DNA of 64,000 nucleotides from CAVQMC01 sp963713505 (GTDB taxonomy: Bacteria; Bacteroidota; Ignavibacteria; Ignavibacteriales; Ignavibacteriaceae), in contig CAVQMC010000022.1 of the NCBI GenBank assembly GCA_963713505.1, positions 62,001-126,000 of the forward strand. The letters are read 5' to 3'. Within the stretch, counting starts at the first letter, position 1; each line of letters begins with the position of its first letter. A program made the position numbers and the translations under genes. Below, one piece after another: positions 40,156 through 49,779 of the stretch. Under the pieces are notes generated by a model. That model was not told the DNA's origin. It saw only the letters and a program-made list of their open reading frames with translations, and ran no database searches.

Positions 40156-40821
40156 ATGAGTTGGTTTATCAATTTCCTCGAATCATCAGTGGGGAAAAAA
40201 CTAGTAATGGCTTTAACAGGCCTGTTTTTATATATTTATTTAATTATCCATTTAGTGGCTAATTTATTTTTGCTTAGGCAAGACGGCGGAGTTGCTTTTA
40301 ACGCTTATGCTGATTTTATGGCTAGTAATATAAATATTCCTATCCGTATAATAGAAATTGTTCTTTTCCTTTCGTTTATATATCATATTATAAACGGGAC
40401 AAGATTATGGTTCAGCAACAGAGCCGCAAGGGGAAAAAGCTACAAAGTCGCAGACCGCTCTGCAAACAGTACATTTTTTTCAAGGTTTATGTTCCAGAGC
40501 GGAATTGTAGTTTTTATTTTCCTAGTTATTCATTTAATGGATTTCTTCATTCCTCATAAGTTTGGACATCCCGGTGTAAGTATGTACCAAAGCGCAGTTA
40601 TGAAATTCAGTAATACCGGCTGGTCGATATTCTATCTTGCTGCAATGATATTACTTGCTTTTCATTTAGTACATGCTTTCCAAAGCGGATTCCAAACATT
40701 GGGATTAAGACATACAAAGTATACCCCATTCATTAAAGGATTTGGTGTAATAGTTTCAATACTTATTTGCTTAGGTTTTGCTGCCATTCCTTTATATTTT
40801 ATTTTTGGAGGAGGAAGATAA
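40156..40821 (+). CDS. sdhC: Succinate dehydrogenase cytochrome b558 subunit
   Basis: 221 residues with five transmembrane helices and conserved histidines in the helices (LIIHLVANLFL, YHIINGTRLW, VIHLMDFF, FHLVHAFQSGF), which bind the two haems b. It anchors the complex in the inner membrane and passes electrons to or from menaquinone. AAAGGAGA lies before its ATG. The flavoprotein gene starts 1 bp after its stop. The b558-type single anchor is typical of this phylum. Confidence 0.9.
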   Translation: MSWFINFLESSVGKKLVMALTGLFLYIYLIIHLVANLFLLRQDGGVAFNAYADFMASNINIPIRIIEIVLFLSFIYHIINGTRLWFSNRAARGKSYKVADRSANSTFFSRFMFQSGIVVFIFLVIHLMDFFIPHKFGHPGVSMYQSAVMKFSNTGWSIFYLAAMILLAFHLVHAFQSGFQTLGLRHTKYTPFIKGFGVIVSILICLGFAAIPLYFIFGGGR

Positions 40822-40822
40822 G

Positions 40823-42736
40823 ATGAAATTAGATTCAAAAGCCCCGCAAGGCGCAATAGATAAAAAATGGTCAGATTATAAATTTCATACTAAACTTGTA
40901 AATCCGGCCAACAAAAGAAAATATGAAATAATAGTTGTAGGAACCGGATTAGCAGGAGCATCTGCTGCTGCAACTTTAGGCGAACTTGGATATAATGTAA
41001 AAGCATTTTGTTTTCAAGATAGTCCGCGCAGAGCACATAGTATTGCTGCTCAAGGCGGAATAAATGCTGCAAAAAATTATCAGAACGACGGCGATAGTGT
41101 TTACAGATTATTTTATGATACAGTTAAAGGCGGCGATTACAGATCAAGAGAAGCAAATGTTTACAGACTTGCTGAATTAAGCTCAAATATTATTGATCAA
41201 TGTGTTGCACAAGGTGTTCCGTTTGCAAGAGAATACGGCGGATTATTAGATAACCGTTCTTTCGGCGGCGCTCAGGTTTCCAGGACTTTTTATGCAAGAG
41301 GTCAAACAGGTCAGCAATTGCTTTTAGGCGCTTACAGTGCTTTGATGAGACAGGTAAATGCAAAAAAAGTAAAAATTTATCCTCGTCATGAAATGCTTGA
41401 TGTGGTTATTGTTGACGGGAAAGCAAGAGGAATTGTTACTAGAAATATGATTACAGGTGAGATGGAATCCTTTGCTGCCGATGCTGTTGTTTTAGCCACA
41501 GGCGGTTACGGAAATGTTTATTTCCTTTCTACAAATGCCAAAGGATCAAATGTAACTGCAGCATGGAGAGCCTATAAAAGAGGCGCTTTTTTTGCAAACC
41601 CTTGTTATACACAAATTCATCCCACTTGTATTCCTGTAACAGGGCATTATCAATCTAAACTTACATTGATGAGTGAAAGTTTAAGAAACGACGGAAGAGT
41701 GTGGGTTCCAAAAGATCCAAAAGATAAAAGGCCTCCGAATCAAATTCCCGAAGAAGAAAGAGATTATTATCTTGAAAGAAAATATCCTTCTTTTGGAAAT
41801 CTTGTACCAAGAGATGTTGCTTCCAGGAATGCAAAGGAAATGGTAGATCAAGGAAAAGGTGTCGGTTCAACGCAAATGGCAGTTTATCTCGATTTTAGTG
41901 ATGCTATAAATAGATTAGGAAAAGAAGCTATAAGCGATAAATACGGTAATTTATTTGATATGTATAAATTAATTACAGCGGAAGATCCTTATGAAGTTCC
42001 TATGAGAATCTATCCTGCAGTCCACTATACAATGGGCGGTTTGTGGGTAGATTATAATTTAATGACGACGGTTCCGGGTCTATTTGCATTAGGTGAATGC
42101 AACTTCTCCGATCACGGTGCAAACAGATTGGGAGCAAGTGCTCTTATGCAGGGACTAGCAGACGGTTATTTTGTTATTCCTTATACAATGGGCGGATATC
42201 TAGGAAGTAATAAATTCGAAAAAGTTACAACAGATCATCAGGCCTTTAAAGATGCGGAAAAAGAGGTGAAAGCTAAAATTGATCGCCTGCTTGCTGTTAA
42301 GGGAAATAAAACCGTTGATGAATTCCACCGTGAATTAGGTGCAATTATGTGGGATCATGTTGGAATGTCCAGAAATGCAGAAGGATTAAAGACCGCAATT
42401 GAAAAGATCAGAACTTTAAGAGAAGAATTCTGGAAAGATGTAAAAGTGTTAGGCGAAAATGAAGAACTTAACCAATCTCTTGAAAAAGCCGGAAGAGTTG
42501 CAGACTTTCTGGAACTCGGTGAGTTAATGGCTGAAGATGCTCTTCAAAGGAATGAATCTTGCGGTGGACATTTCAGAGAAGAATATCAAACTGAAGAAAA
42601 TGAAGCTAAAAGAGATGATGAAAACTTCTCTTTTGTAGCTGCTTTTGAATTTAAAGGAGTCGGTAACAAACCCGAACTTCACAAAGAACATTTAGAATTT
42701 GAATACGTTCAACCTTCTCAAAGGAGTTATAAATAA
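40823..42736 (+). CDS. sdhA: Succinate dehydrogenase/fumarate reductase flavoprotein subunit
   Basis: 637 residues from ATG 40823 (a longer in-frame start at 40778 would overlap sdhC by 44 bp). FAD-binding motif VVGTGLAGASAA near 36, the flavinylated histidine segment AHSIAAQGGINA near 73, and the substrate region QIHPTCIP and HYTMGGLWVDYN. It oxidises succinate or reduces fumarate. The last codon overlaps the sdhB start by one base (TAATG). Intact, unlike several genes elsewhere in the window. Confidence 0.95.
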   Translation: MKLDSKAPQGAIDKKWSDYKFHTKLVNPANKRKYEIIVVGTGLAGASAAATLGELGYNVKAFCFQDSPRRAHSIAAQGGINAAKNYQNDGDSVYRLFYDTVKGGDYRSREANVYRLAELSSNIIDQCVAQGVPFAREYGGLLDNRSFGGAQVSRTFYARGQTGQQLLLGAYSALMRQVNAKKVKIYPRHEMLDVVIVDGKARGIVTRNMITGEMESFAADAVVLATGGYGNVYFLSTNAKGSNVTAAWRAYKRGAFFANPCYTQIHPTCIPVTGHYQSKLTLMSESLRNDGRVWVPKDPKDKRPPNQIPEEERDYYLERKYPSFGNLVPRDVASRNAKEMVDQGKGVGSTQMAVYLDFSDAINRLGKEAISDKYGNLFDMYKLITAEDPYEVPMRIYPAVHYTMGGLWVDYNLMTTVPGLFALGECNFSDHGANRLGASALMQGLADGYFVIPYTMGGYLGSNKFEKVTTDHQAFKDAEKEVKAKIDRLLAVKGNKTVDEFHRELGAIMWDHVGMSRNAEGLKTAIEKIRTLREEFWKDVKVLGENEELNQSLEKAGRVADFLELGELMAEDALQRNESCGGHFREEYQTEENEAKRDDENFSFVAAFEFKGVGNKPELHKEHLEFEYVQPSQRSYK

Positions 42737-43503
42737 TGGGCAATACAATGAATATTCACTTAAAGGTTTGGCGCCAGAAGAATAGCAATTCCGAAGGCAA
42801 ATTTGTTGACTATGAAGCAAAAGAAGTTTCTCCCGATATGTCCTTTTTGGAAATGCTTGATGTAGTTAATGAAAATTTGATTAAAAATAATGAAGATCCA
42901 ATTGCCTTTGATCATGATTGCAGAGAAGGTATTTGCGGAAGCTGCGGAATGTATATAAAAGGCAGACCTCACGGACCAATGAAAGCAATTACTGCTTGTC
43001 AGCTTCATATGAGAAAATTTAAAGACGGTGATACAATTACTATCGAACCTTGGAGAGCAAAAGCATTCCCCGTAATTAAAGATTTGGTTGTAGACAGATC
43101 TGCATTCGACAGAATTATTGCTGCAGGAGGATATGTTTCCGTAAATACAGGTGGTGCTCCTGATGGGAATGCAATTCCAATTTCCAAAGAAGCCGCTGAA
43201 TCTGCTTTTGAAGCTGCAGAATGTATTGGATGCGGAGCATGTGTGGCTGCCTGTAAAAACTCTTCTGCTATGTTGTTTGTAAGTGCTAAAGTTTCTCACT
43301 TTGCAAGACTTCCGCAAGGAAAACCTGAAAAAGAAAGAAGAGTATTGGCAATGATGAAACAAATGGATATTGAAGGATTCGGAGCTTGTACAAATACAGA
43401 AGCTTGTTCAGCCGAATGTCCTAAAGAAATTTCTATGGATGTTATTGCACAGCTAAGAAGAGAATATTATTCGGCAGCTATAAAATCTAAAGAAAAGGTT
43501 TAA
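42736..43503 (+). CDS. sdhB: Succinate dehydrogenase/fumarate reductase iron-sulfur subunit
   Basis: 255 residues. N-terminal [2Fe-2S] cluster ligands in CREGICGSCGMYI; C-terminal cluster ligands in CIGCGACVAACKN and CTNTEACSAECPKEIS. The pattern is that of type B/E SdhB with a 3Fe-4S/4Fe-4S end. It links the flavoprotein to the cytochrome subunit. Terminated by a strong hairpin downstream. Confidence 0.95.
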   Translation: MGNTMNIHLKVWRQKNSNSEGKFVDYEAKEVSPDMSFLEMLDVVNENLIKNNEDPIAFDHDCREGICGSCGMYIKGRPHGPMKAITACQLHMRKFKDGDTITIEPWRAKAFPVIKDLVVDRSAFDRIIAAGGYVSVNTGGAPDGNAIPISKEAAESAFEAAECIGCGACVAACKNSSAMLFVSAKVSHFARLPQGKPEKERRVLAMMKQMDIEGFGACTNTEACSAECPKEISMDVIAQLRREYYSAAIKSKEKV

Positions 43504-43528
43504 GCTTTTATACTTAATTAAAATGAAA

Positions 43529-43557
43529 ATCCCGATCTTAAAGATCGGGATTTTTTT
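43529..43557 (+). terminator. Intrinsic terminator of the sdh operon
   Basis: ATCCCGATCTT/AAGATCGGGAT stem followed by seven T, 25 bp after the sdhB stop. It overlaps the last bases of a short minus-strand gene. Confidence 0.82.
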
Positions 43558-43720
43558 AACTTCCAACTTTACTTTTAATCAAAGTTACGATAATATAAAA
43601 AAGACCAAACGCTATAATAGCTGTAAATATCGGAATCAAAAACTTATCAACTACATCTGACTTTACAAATATTCTTAATTTACTTAGCCTTTTATAAAAA
43701 TTATCTTCATGTGTTTTCAT
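43556..43720 (-). CDS. Predicted 54-residue membrane protein
   Basis: A short reading frame with a very good Shine-Dalgarno (GGAGGGGG, 4 bp from ATG 43720). It begins KTHEDNFYKRLSKLRIFVKS (basic) and has one hydrophobic helix (LIPIFTAIIAFGLFYIIVTL), ending in KSKVGS. The stop lies inside the sdh terminator region. Only the start context and a clean transmembrane pattern support it, so it could be noise; no homologue is recognised. Confidence 0.45.
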   Translation of the reverse strand: MKTHEDNFYKRLSKLRIFVKSDVVDKFLIPIFTAIIAFGLFYIIVTLIKSKVGS

Positions 43721-44042
43721 AAACCCCCTCCGGATTATTCTTGATAACTTTTATATCACAATAATTAGACCATTAAAATATGAACTGTATTAAAATAGCT
43801 ATTGTAACAAAACATTACAATACCTTGTATTTTCTATCAAAATTGAACAGATTATTAATTAAATTTACAGTGTTTCCCGAAAGCTATATTGAAAAATCAA
43901 TGAATTAATGAATTTGTTGAGAGAAAACAATTTACATATATTTGTAGACAACTTGACTTTATATAAATGCTATATGTTATTTTTATTCATCCGATTGATG
44001 TCTGCGTCATGAAATTAATACTAAATTGATAAAGGTTTTTTA
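43721..44042. other. Intergenic stretch with an 8-bp inverted repeat
   Basis: No gene is supported. TATTGTAA and TTACAATA lie at 43800-43822 with a 7-base spacer, a possible operator for either flanking gene. An A+T-rich TTGACT-type element near 43950 could be a promoter for the gene starting at 44043, but no confident -10 is seen. Confidence 0.4.
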
Positions 44043-45815
44043 ATGTTTGAGAAAGAAATAAAATTCATTGCTGATTTTAGTCTAAATAAGGTTAAAAAAT
44101 TAGGTTCATTCTTCACTTTTGAAAAATTACTAACTACCGATCTTCATCCGGCTATAATACAATTTATTTCCGCAGAACTTGATTATTTAATTCATGACGA
44201 TAGAAACAAACTGCTGCAGAAATCAGCATTCGATTATTCAGGCCCGGAAATTTTAAAATATTTTAATTTGATAAGCCAGGAAATAAAAAAGAATAAACGA
44301 ATTTCCTATGAAGATTTTAGAAAACTGGTAATCCAGGCAGTTTCATTTAATGTAAATTATTTGGTTCGTCCCAAATGGTCACTTTCCAAAATTATTTATA
44401 ATGATAAAGAGACTCAGAGTGTTCAGGAATTAAAATTATTAATGCACTATATATATTATTATGATTATATAAAGAATGTCTTTTCGGCTTATTTATCGAA
44501 GAGAAAAATTATTAACCTAAGTTTAACTGAGTTTGAACTTATAATGAATAAAATCGATAGGGAATTATTCAAAACCCAGGCGGAAACATTAATCGATAAT
44601 GCTCTTTATTCGATTGCAGATTTTTTTAATGAAGGCGGAGTTAATAAAAGTAAAATTTCCGTTAACGCAATTGAACTTTTCTTAAAAGAAAAAAACATGA
44701 TGGATAAACTAATTAAATTAAGAAAAGTTATTCCGTCGGAAGACAAACAAAAATATGATGTAGAAGAAATTCGCAGTATCATTTATTCTACTTCGGTTTC
44801 TCCAGATCAAATGGATATTGAGTTTGAAGGTAAAAAAGAAAAAGTAATTGAGAAAGCTGAGGATGAACAACCGGATGAAGAAAAAATAGAGATGGTTGAA
44901 GAAGATACAGAAAGTGAAGAGATTAAGGAAGAGGAAATTCAGAAAGAAGAAATACAAGATGAGGCAGCTAAAATCGAAGATGAAAGTACAGAAGAAATTA
45001 CTATTGAAGATAACAAAGATGAAACTGTAGAGGAAAATGATGAATATAAAATCGATCTTGAGGATACTCCTTCAATTAATTTAGATCAGGCCGAAAATAT
45101 AGAAATTGATGAAGAAAGTGAATTTGAAATAGAAATTGATAATAACTTAGAATCCAAACAAGAAGAAGAAGTTGATTATGATGAAGATCAAAAATCGAAA
45201 AATGATAATTCCGATATTATTGATGATGAACAGCAAGATAATGTTGATCAGATAGATGAAACAGAAACAGAAGAACCTGACAATGTTTTTAAATTAAATG
45301 ATGAAAAGGTTTCGGACGAATTTCCTGAAGAAAAATTTGAGGATAAAGAAATTGAGAAAAGATTTGAACCGAAATTAAATGACGATTTTTTAGATGAATA
45401 TTTGAACAGCGAAGAAATAAAAGTTGATGAAATTGAATATGAAATAAATGAAACTGACAACTTAAATGTTGAAAATGAAGTCGAAGAAAAATCAGATATA
45501 GTTAATCGGGAAGAAGATATTGAAGAAGCAGAAGATAAATCAACTAAAGAAGAAACTATTTCTCAAAATTCATTTGAAAAAGATATTTTCAGGTTCTTAG
45601 AAGATAAAGAAATGGAAAAAATAATTGGTACTGTTTTTAATGATGACAGAGAGGACTTTGCTAATACAATGGAAAAAATATCCGAATGTAAAAGTTACGA
45701 TGAAGCAGTTGAAATTTTAAAAGGAGTTTTCTTTTCATATCGTGTAAGCCCTTATGCCAGGGACGCCGTTACTTTAACAAATGTAGTTTCATCCTATTTT
45801 AATCAGGCAAAATAA
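44043..45815 (+). CDS. Hypothetical protein with a long acidic linker, upstream of obgE
   Basis: 590 residues. Residues 1-245 are a well-ordered basic/helical domain (KVKKLGSFFTFEKLLTTDLH; NYLVRPKWSLSKII). Residues about 255-500 are a Glu/Asp/Ile-rich low-complexity linker. A conserved C-terminal helical segment (about 505-590) contains DKEMEKIIGTVFNDDRED and YRVSPYARDAV. The stop overlaps the obgE start (TAATG), so both are translated together. I cannot name a family; it could be a ribosome-associated or division factor. Confidence 0.75.
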   Translation: MFEKEIKFIADFSLNKVKKLGSFFTFEKLLTTDLHPAIIQFISAELDYLIHDDRNKLLQKSAFDYSGPEILKYFNLISQEIKKNKRISYEDFRKLVIQAVSFNVNYLVRPKWSLSKIIYNDKETQSVQELKLLMHYIYYYDYIKNVFSAYLSKRKIINLSLTEFELIMNKIDRELFKTQAETLIDNALYSIADFFNEGGVNKSKISVNAIELFLKEKNMMDKLIKLRKVIPSEDKQKYDVEEIRSIIYSTSVSPDQMDIEFEGKKEKVIEKAEDEQPDEEKIEMVEEDTESEEIKEEEIQKEEIQDEAAKIEDESTEEITIEDNKDETVEENDEYKIDLEDTPSINLDQAENIEIDEESEFEIEIDNNLESKQEEEVDYDEDQKSKNDNSDIIDDEQQDNVDQIDETETEEPDNVFKLNDEKVSDEFPEEKFEDKEIEKRFEPKLNDDFLDEYLNSEEIKVDEIEYEINETDNLNVENEVEEKSDIVNREEDIEEAEDKSTKEETISQNSFEKDIFRFLEDKEMEKIIGTVFNDDREDFANTMEKISECKSYDEAVEILKGVFFSYRVSPYARDAVTLTNVVSSYFNQAK

Positions 45816-46819
45816 TGTTTATAGATTATGCCGTGATTGAAATTAACGCCGGGAAAGGCGGCGATGGAGCCGTTACATTCCGACGCGAAAAATATGTACC
45901 TAAAGGCGGGCCTTCCGGAGGAAATGGTGGAAAAGGCGGGGACATTATTATTGAAGCCTATCATAATCTTGCTACTTTATTGGATTTACGGTACAAAAAA
46001 ATTTATAAAGCAAAAAATGGAGAAATCGGCGGCAATTCATTAAAAGACGGAAAAAATGGAAATGATATAATAATTAAAGTGCCTGTTGGAACTATTGTAA
46101 AAGACTTTAAAACAAATAAAATACTTTTCGATCTAAATAATGATGGGAAAAAAGTTGTAGCTGCTAAAGGTGGTAAAGGCGGCAAAGGTAATAGTAATTT
46201 TGCAACTCCGATAAATCAAGCTCCGCGCTATGCTGAACAGGGAAAAGAAGGAGAGTATAAGAAAATAATTTTAGAGTTAAAATTAATTGCTGATGTGGGA
46301 TTGGTCGGTTTTCCAAATGCCGGTAAATCTACTTTTATATCCGCTATAAGTGCAGCTAAACCTAAAATTGCAGATTATCCTTTTACAACATTAGAACCAA
46401 ATTTGGGTATAGTTAAATATAAAAATTTTCAAAGTTTTACTGTTGCGGATATTCCAGGGATTATTGAAGGTGCTCACGAAGGGAAAGGACTTGGACATAA
46501 ATTTTTAAGACATATAGAAAGAACAAAAATATTATTGTTCTTAATTGATATAACTTCCGAGAATTATAAAAAAGATTATGATATTCTAAATAAAGAGCTA
46601 ATTACTTACAGCAAAGAATTAACCGGAAAGAAAAAAATAATTGCATTATCTAAAGCAGACTTGTTGGAAGAAAAAGAAATAAACAAAAAGAAAAAAACTA
46701 TTTTCAAAGGTTATAATTCAAAAGTTCATATTATTTCCTCAGTCAGCAAATATGGTGTAGATGAATTATTGGACTCACTCTGGAAAATGATATCTGATGA
46801 AAACGAAACAGATAAATAA
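45815..46819 (+). CDS. obgE: GTPase ObgE/CgtA
   Basis: 334 residues. N-terminal glycine-rich Obg fold (about 1-158; GGNGGKGGDII, GGKGGKGNSNF), then a GTPase domain: G1 GFPNAGKSTF near 166, switch DYPFTTLEPN, G3 DIPGII, G4 SKADLLE, G5 SSVSKYGVDE. Acts in 50S assembly and stress signalling. Lies directly after the acidic-linker gene. The C-terminal Obg domain seen in some species is absent, as in many bacteria. Confidence 0.96.
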   Translation: MFIDYAVIEINAGKGGDGAVTFRREKYVPKGGPSGGNGGKGGDIIIEAYHNLATLLDLRYKKIYKAKNGEIGGNSLKDGKNGNDIIIKVPVGTIVKDFKTNKILFDLNNDGKKVVAAKGGKGGKGNSNFATPINQAPRYAEQGKEGEYKKIILELKLIADVGLVGFPNAGKSTFISAISAAKPKIADYPFTTLEPNLGIVKYKNFQSFTVADIPGIIEGAHEGKGLGHKFLRHIERTKILLFLIDITSENYKKDYDILNKELITYSKELTGKKKIIALSKADLLEEKEINKKKKTIFKGYNSKVHIISSVSKYGVDELLDSLWKMISDENETDK

Positions 46820-46857
46820 TATTAATTATATTTGGATAAATATAAACCGGAGGCTAA

Positions 46858-47697
46858 ATGAAAACTTTTAATAAAGTCATATTATCTGCGGCAATTGTAA
46901 TACTCTCAATATTCAATTCTTGCAGCTCCGGCGTTAATATTTTTACAAAGCAAGATGATGTAAAGCTTGGCAAGCAAGTAGCACAAGAAATTGCAAATGA
47001 TCCTAAAGATTATCCTATTTATACAAGAAACCCTGCGGTAAAAAATTATATAAACAGACAGATTTTTCAGCAGGTATTAGCATCACCTGAAATAAAAAGC
47101 AAAGATATTTATCCATACCAATTTGAGATAATTGCCAACGATACTATTTATAATGCTTTTGCATTACCAGGCGGATATATTTATATATATTCCGGTTTAA
47201 TTAAATATTTGGATTCAGAAGCTGCCTTAGCCGGAGTAATTGGTCATGAAATTGCGCATGCAGAATTAAGGCATGCAACTCAAAGAATGACAGCTCAATA
47301 TGGAGTTTCGTTTTTAGTTAATTTAATCTTAGGAGATAATCCTACGGAACTTGAACAAATCGGATCTAATTTATTTGTAGGCTTGGCATTTTTAGCAAAT
47401 TCTCGTTCAGATGAAAACCAGGCTGATGAATATTCATTTAAGTATTTAAGAAGTACAAGGTTTTATCCCGGTGGTGTAAAGTTTTTCTTTGAACATATGA
47501 AAGCTGATGGTTTGGTAAGTTCTAAAAGTGATAAAATAGCAACATTTCTTTCAACTCATCCTGATCCGGTTGATAGAATTTCAAATACAAATCAAAGACT
47601 GCAAAGTGCCGGTTACCCTATTTATGATTATAAAAGTACAGCTAAAGGCGTTTTTAAAGATGCATATATAAATAATATTAAAAACAATATGAGATAA
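46858..47697 (+). CDS. M48-family metalloprotease, lipoprotein
   Basis: 279 residues. Lipobox (LSIFNSC, cysteine about 22) indicates an acylated, membrane-attached protein. The zinc site HEIAH spans residues 130-134 with the third ligand in ENQADEYSFKY. BepA/LoiP-like in plan. Probably helps outer-membrane protein quality control. RBS GGAGG lies upstream. Stands between obgE (38 bp) and the tRNA gene. Confidence 0.9.
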   Translation: MKTFNKVILSAAIVILSIFNSCSSGVNIFTKQDDVKLGKQVAQEIANDPKDYPIYTRNPAVKNYINRQIFQQVLASPEIKSKDIYPYQFEIIANDTIYNAFALPGGYIYIYSGLIKYLDSEAALAGVIGHEIAHAELRHATQRMTAQYGVSFLVNLILGDNPTELEQIGSNLFVGLAFLANSRSDENQADEYSFKYLRSTRFYPGGVKFFFEHMKADGLVSSKSDKIATFLSTHPDPVDRISNTNQRLQSAGYPIYDYKSTAKGVFKDAYINNIKNNMR

Positions 47698-47825
47698 ATT
47701 ATTATAATTCAATAGAATTGATTTACTCTGCCGAAAACAACAAAATATTATGTTTATATGAAAAAATAAGCATATTTTTGAAATTAAATATAAATGTTCA
47801 TATATTTACAAGCTAAAATATTTGA

Positions 47826-47899
47826 GGCGGGGTAGCTCAGTTGGTTAGAGCAGTGGAATCATAATCCACGTGTCGGGGGTTCGAATCCCTCCCCCGCTA
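47826..47899 (+). tRNA. tRNA-Met(CAU), elongator type
   Basis: A full cloverleaf: acceptor GGCGGGG/CCCCGCT with G-U at the first pair, D arm GCTCAGTTGGTTAGAGC, anticodon stem GTGGA/TCCAC with loop ATCATAA (anticodon CAT), T arm GGGGG TTCGAAT CCCTC, discriminator A, no encoded CCA. CAU could also be a tRNA-Ile2 with lysidine; the GGCGGGGTA opening and the acceptor stem look like elongator Met. Confidence 0.9.
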
Positions 47900-47919
47900 C
47901 GAAATTAAGGAGAATAGTT

Positions 47920-48285
47920 ATGTTTACAATATTATTAGTTTTAGCAGCAATAGATGCCATATTGCTGATGGTCATAGTTTTGATGCAATCGAGTAAAGGC
48001 GGCGGGTTGGCAGGAACCTTCGGCGGTTCCGGAAATATGGGCTCTATGTTCGGTGCTAGAAGAACTGCTGATTTTTTAAGCAAAGCTACTTGGTGGTTAG
48101 GCGGAATTTTAGCTGTTATAGCTTTGGTAATGAATTTATTCTTTTTACCCGGACAGACAAGTGCTGAACAAAGAGAAAGCATAATTCAGCAGTCGGGTCA
48201 ACAGCAAATTCCTCAGACTCCTAGTCTGCCTCAAAATCAAACTCCACCTCCGACTCAAACACCAAGCCAAGGCCAAAACAAATAA
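47920..48285 (+). CDS. secG: Protein-export translocase subunit SecG
   Basis: 121 residues. Two transmembrane helices (about 3-24 and 57-77) around the cytoplasmic loop MQSSKGGGLAGTFGGSGNMG, the classic SecG signature. A Gln/Pro-rich tail follows, as in the Bacteroidota. Stabilises SecYE during protein export. A GGAGAA Shine-Dalgarno precedes the start, 20 bp after the tRNA. Confidence 0.95.
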   Translation: MFTILLVLAAIDAILLMVIVLMQSSKGGGLAGTFGGSGNMGSMFGARRTADFLSKATWWLGGILAVIALVMNLFFLPGQTSAEQRESIIQQSGQQQIPQTPSLPQNQTPPPTQTPSQGQNK

Positions 48286-48291
48286 ATTTTT

Positions 48292-48316
48292 AAGCCCTGT
48301 TCTGCAGGGCTTTTTT
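48292..48316 (+). terminator. Intrinsic terminator of secG
   Basis: AAGCCCTG/CAGGGCTT stem with six T directly behind the secG stop. Confidence 0.8.
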
Positions 48317-49562
48317 AATATTCTTTAGAAAGAGATTCAATTATTTCGTCTTGAATTCTTCTATGCAGACTGGCTCCTCCTCGCTTAAATTCAAATATAA
48401 TGCAGATTATCAATTCATTTCCGCTGGAAGTTTTTAAATAACCTGACAAAGATGAAACTCCATTTAGAGTTCCTGTCTTTCCGTGAAAGCTGTTTTCTGC
48501 TTTTGTATTGTTAAACCTGTGTTTTAAGGTACCGTCAATACCTGCAATACTTAAGGAATTATAAAAGTCATCAAAATGTGCTAAATCGAAATACATTTTC
48601 TCAAGCAGTCCGGCGATAGCTGTAACGGTTACTTGATCATACCTGGAAATACCACTACCATCTACGACTGAAGTACCTTCGCCGTAAATTCCTTTGTCGT
48701 CTATAAAATTTAATATTGCCTGAGTTGCGTAGAATGAATTTCCCTGTTTACCGCTTGCAACAGCCCCAATTGTTTTAAATAAACATTCTGCTAAAAAATT
48801 GTCGCTGTGTTTGTTGATTTGTTTAATTAATTCTCTTAATGTTATATCTGTTTTTACTAAAACAGATGCATCGGCAGGAGTAATTCCTTTTTGTGAGTCA
48901 CCTTCGACATTTATATCATGTCTCTTTAATCTATATTTCAATAAATCTGCAGCATATAATGGAGGATCTTTAATATATACAACATATCTTCTTGTTCTTC
49001 TTCGATACCTTTTGTATACTATTTTTTTATTTCTATTTATAACCAATGCAGATACCGGTGGAAGTTTAACATTTGCAACTTCATCTCTTATCCAGTCATC
49101 TCTTGTATATATATTATCAAAATATGAATCATCACCGATTATATTGCCGGATATTTTTCTAACCCCCATCTGATATAAAACATTGACAAGAGAATCAAGA
49201 TCATCATCGGTGAATGTCGAATTACCGTAACCTTTTATATAAATATTTCCATTTATCGTACTGTCGGATAAATCGTTGTCATCGGACAAAATTTTTGTAC
49301 TTAATGTATAATCTCCACCCATTATAGAAAGAGCAGTTGCTGTTGTGAATAGCTTTGTATTGGATGCAGGTATTCGGCTTTTATCAGCATTTAAAGAAAA
49401 AATTGTATCTTCCGTAAAAGGATTAAAAACTATTACAGATGCTTTTGTACTGGAGGGAAGTTTATCTAAAATATTATCAATTTTCTTTTTTACAACTTCG
49501 TTAGAAGTAGAATATGAAACAGATATAAAAATAAAAAACAATAAAAATATTCTCTTAGTCAT
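48315..49562 (-). CDS. D-alanyl-D-alanine carboxypeptidase/endopeptidase (PBP4, peptidase S13)
   Basis: 415 residues, signal peptide (KRIFLLFFIFISVSYS). Active-site Ser67-Lys70 (IPASNTKLF), the SxN motif in KHSDNFLAE and a C-terminal KTG box in SFHGKTGTL. It trims peptidoglycan crosslinks in the periplasm. Its stop lies in the secG terminator region. A well-known DacB-like enzyme; no adjoining cell-wall genes. Confidence 0.92.
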   Translation of the reverse strand: MTKRIFLLFFIFISVSYSTSNEVVKKKIDNILDKLPSSTKASVIVFNPFTEDTIFSLNADKSRIPASNTKLFTTATALSIMGGDYTLSTKILSDDNDLSDSTINGNIYIKGYGNSTFTDDDLDSLVNVLYQMGVRKISGNIIGDDSYFDNIYTRDDWIRDEVANVKLPPVSALVINRNKKIVYKRYRRRTRRYVVYIKDPPLYAADLLKYRLKRHDINVEGDSQKGITPADASVLVKTDITLRELIKQINKHSDNFLAECLFKTIGAVASGKQGNSFYATQAILNFIDDKGIYGEGTSVVDGSGISRYDQVTVTAIAGLLEKMYFDLAHFDDFYNSLSIAGIDGTLKHRFNNTKAENSFHGKTGTLNGVSSLSGYLKTSSGNELIICIIFEFKRGGASLHRRIQDEIIESLSKEY

Positions 49563-49779
49563 CGGTAGCTGGATTATTTTAATATAAATATTTTAAAATT
49601 ATTTGGAAAAAAGTTTGATTAGTTTATTTTTATAACTTCAATTTTTAATTCTTAGGATCATTTTTTTAAATTCAATTAAAATCTTTGTGCAAATATATAA
49701 TATTAGTTTTCAAATAAAAGGCTATCATTAGAACCTATCTAATTTTCAATCACTAATTAATTTTTTGTAAAGGAAAAAT

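Noticed and set aside
42760..43362. 200-residue frame on the minus strand opposite sdhB
   Set aside because: Shadow of the strong sdhB frame; Cys/Ser-rich product without signal or motif.
47826..47899. tRNA-Ile2 (CAU, lysidine) instead of tRNA-Met
   Set aside because: The elongator-Met-like acceptor and D-arm fit better, but modification cannot be seen in DNA; left as Met with a note.
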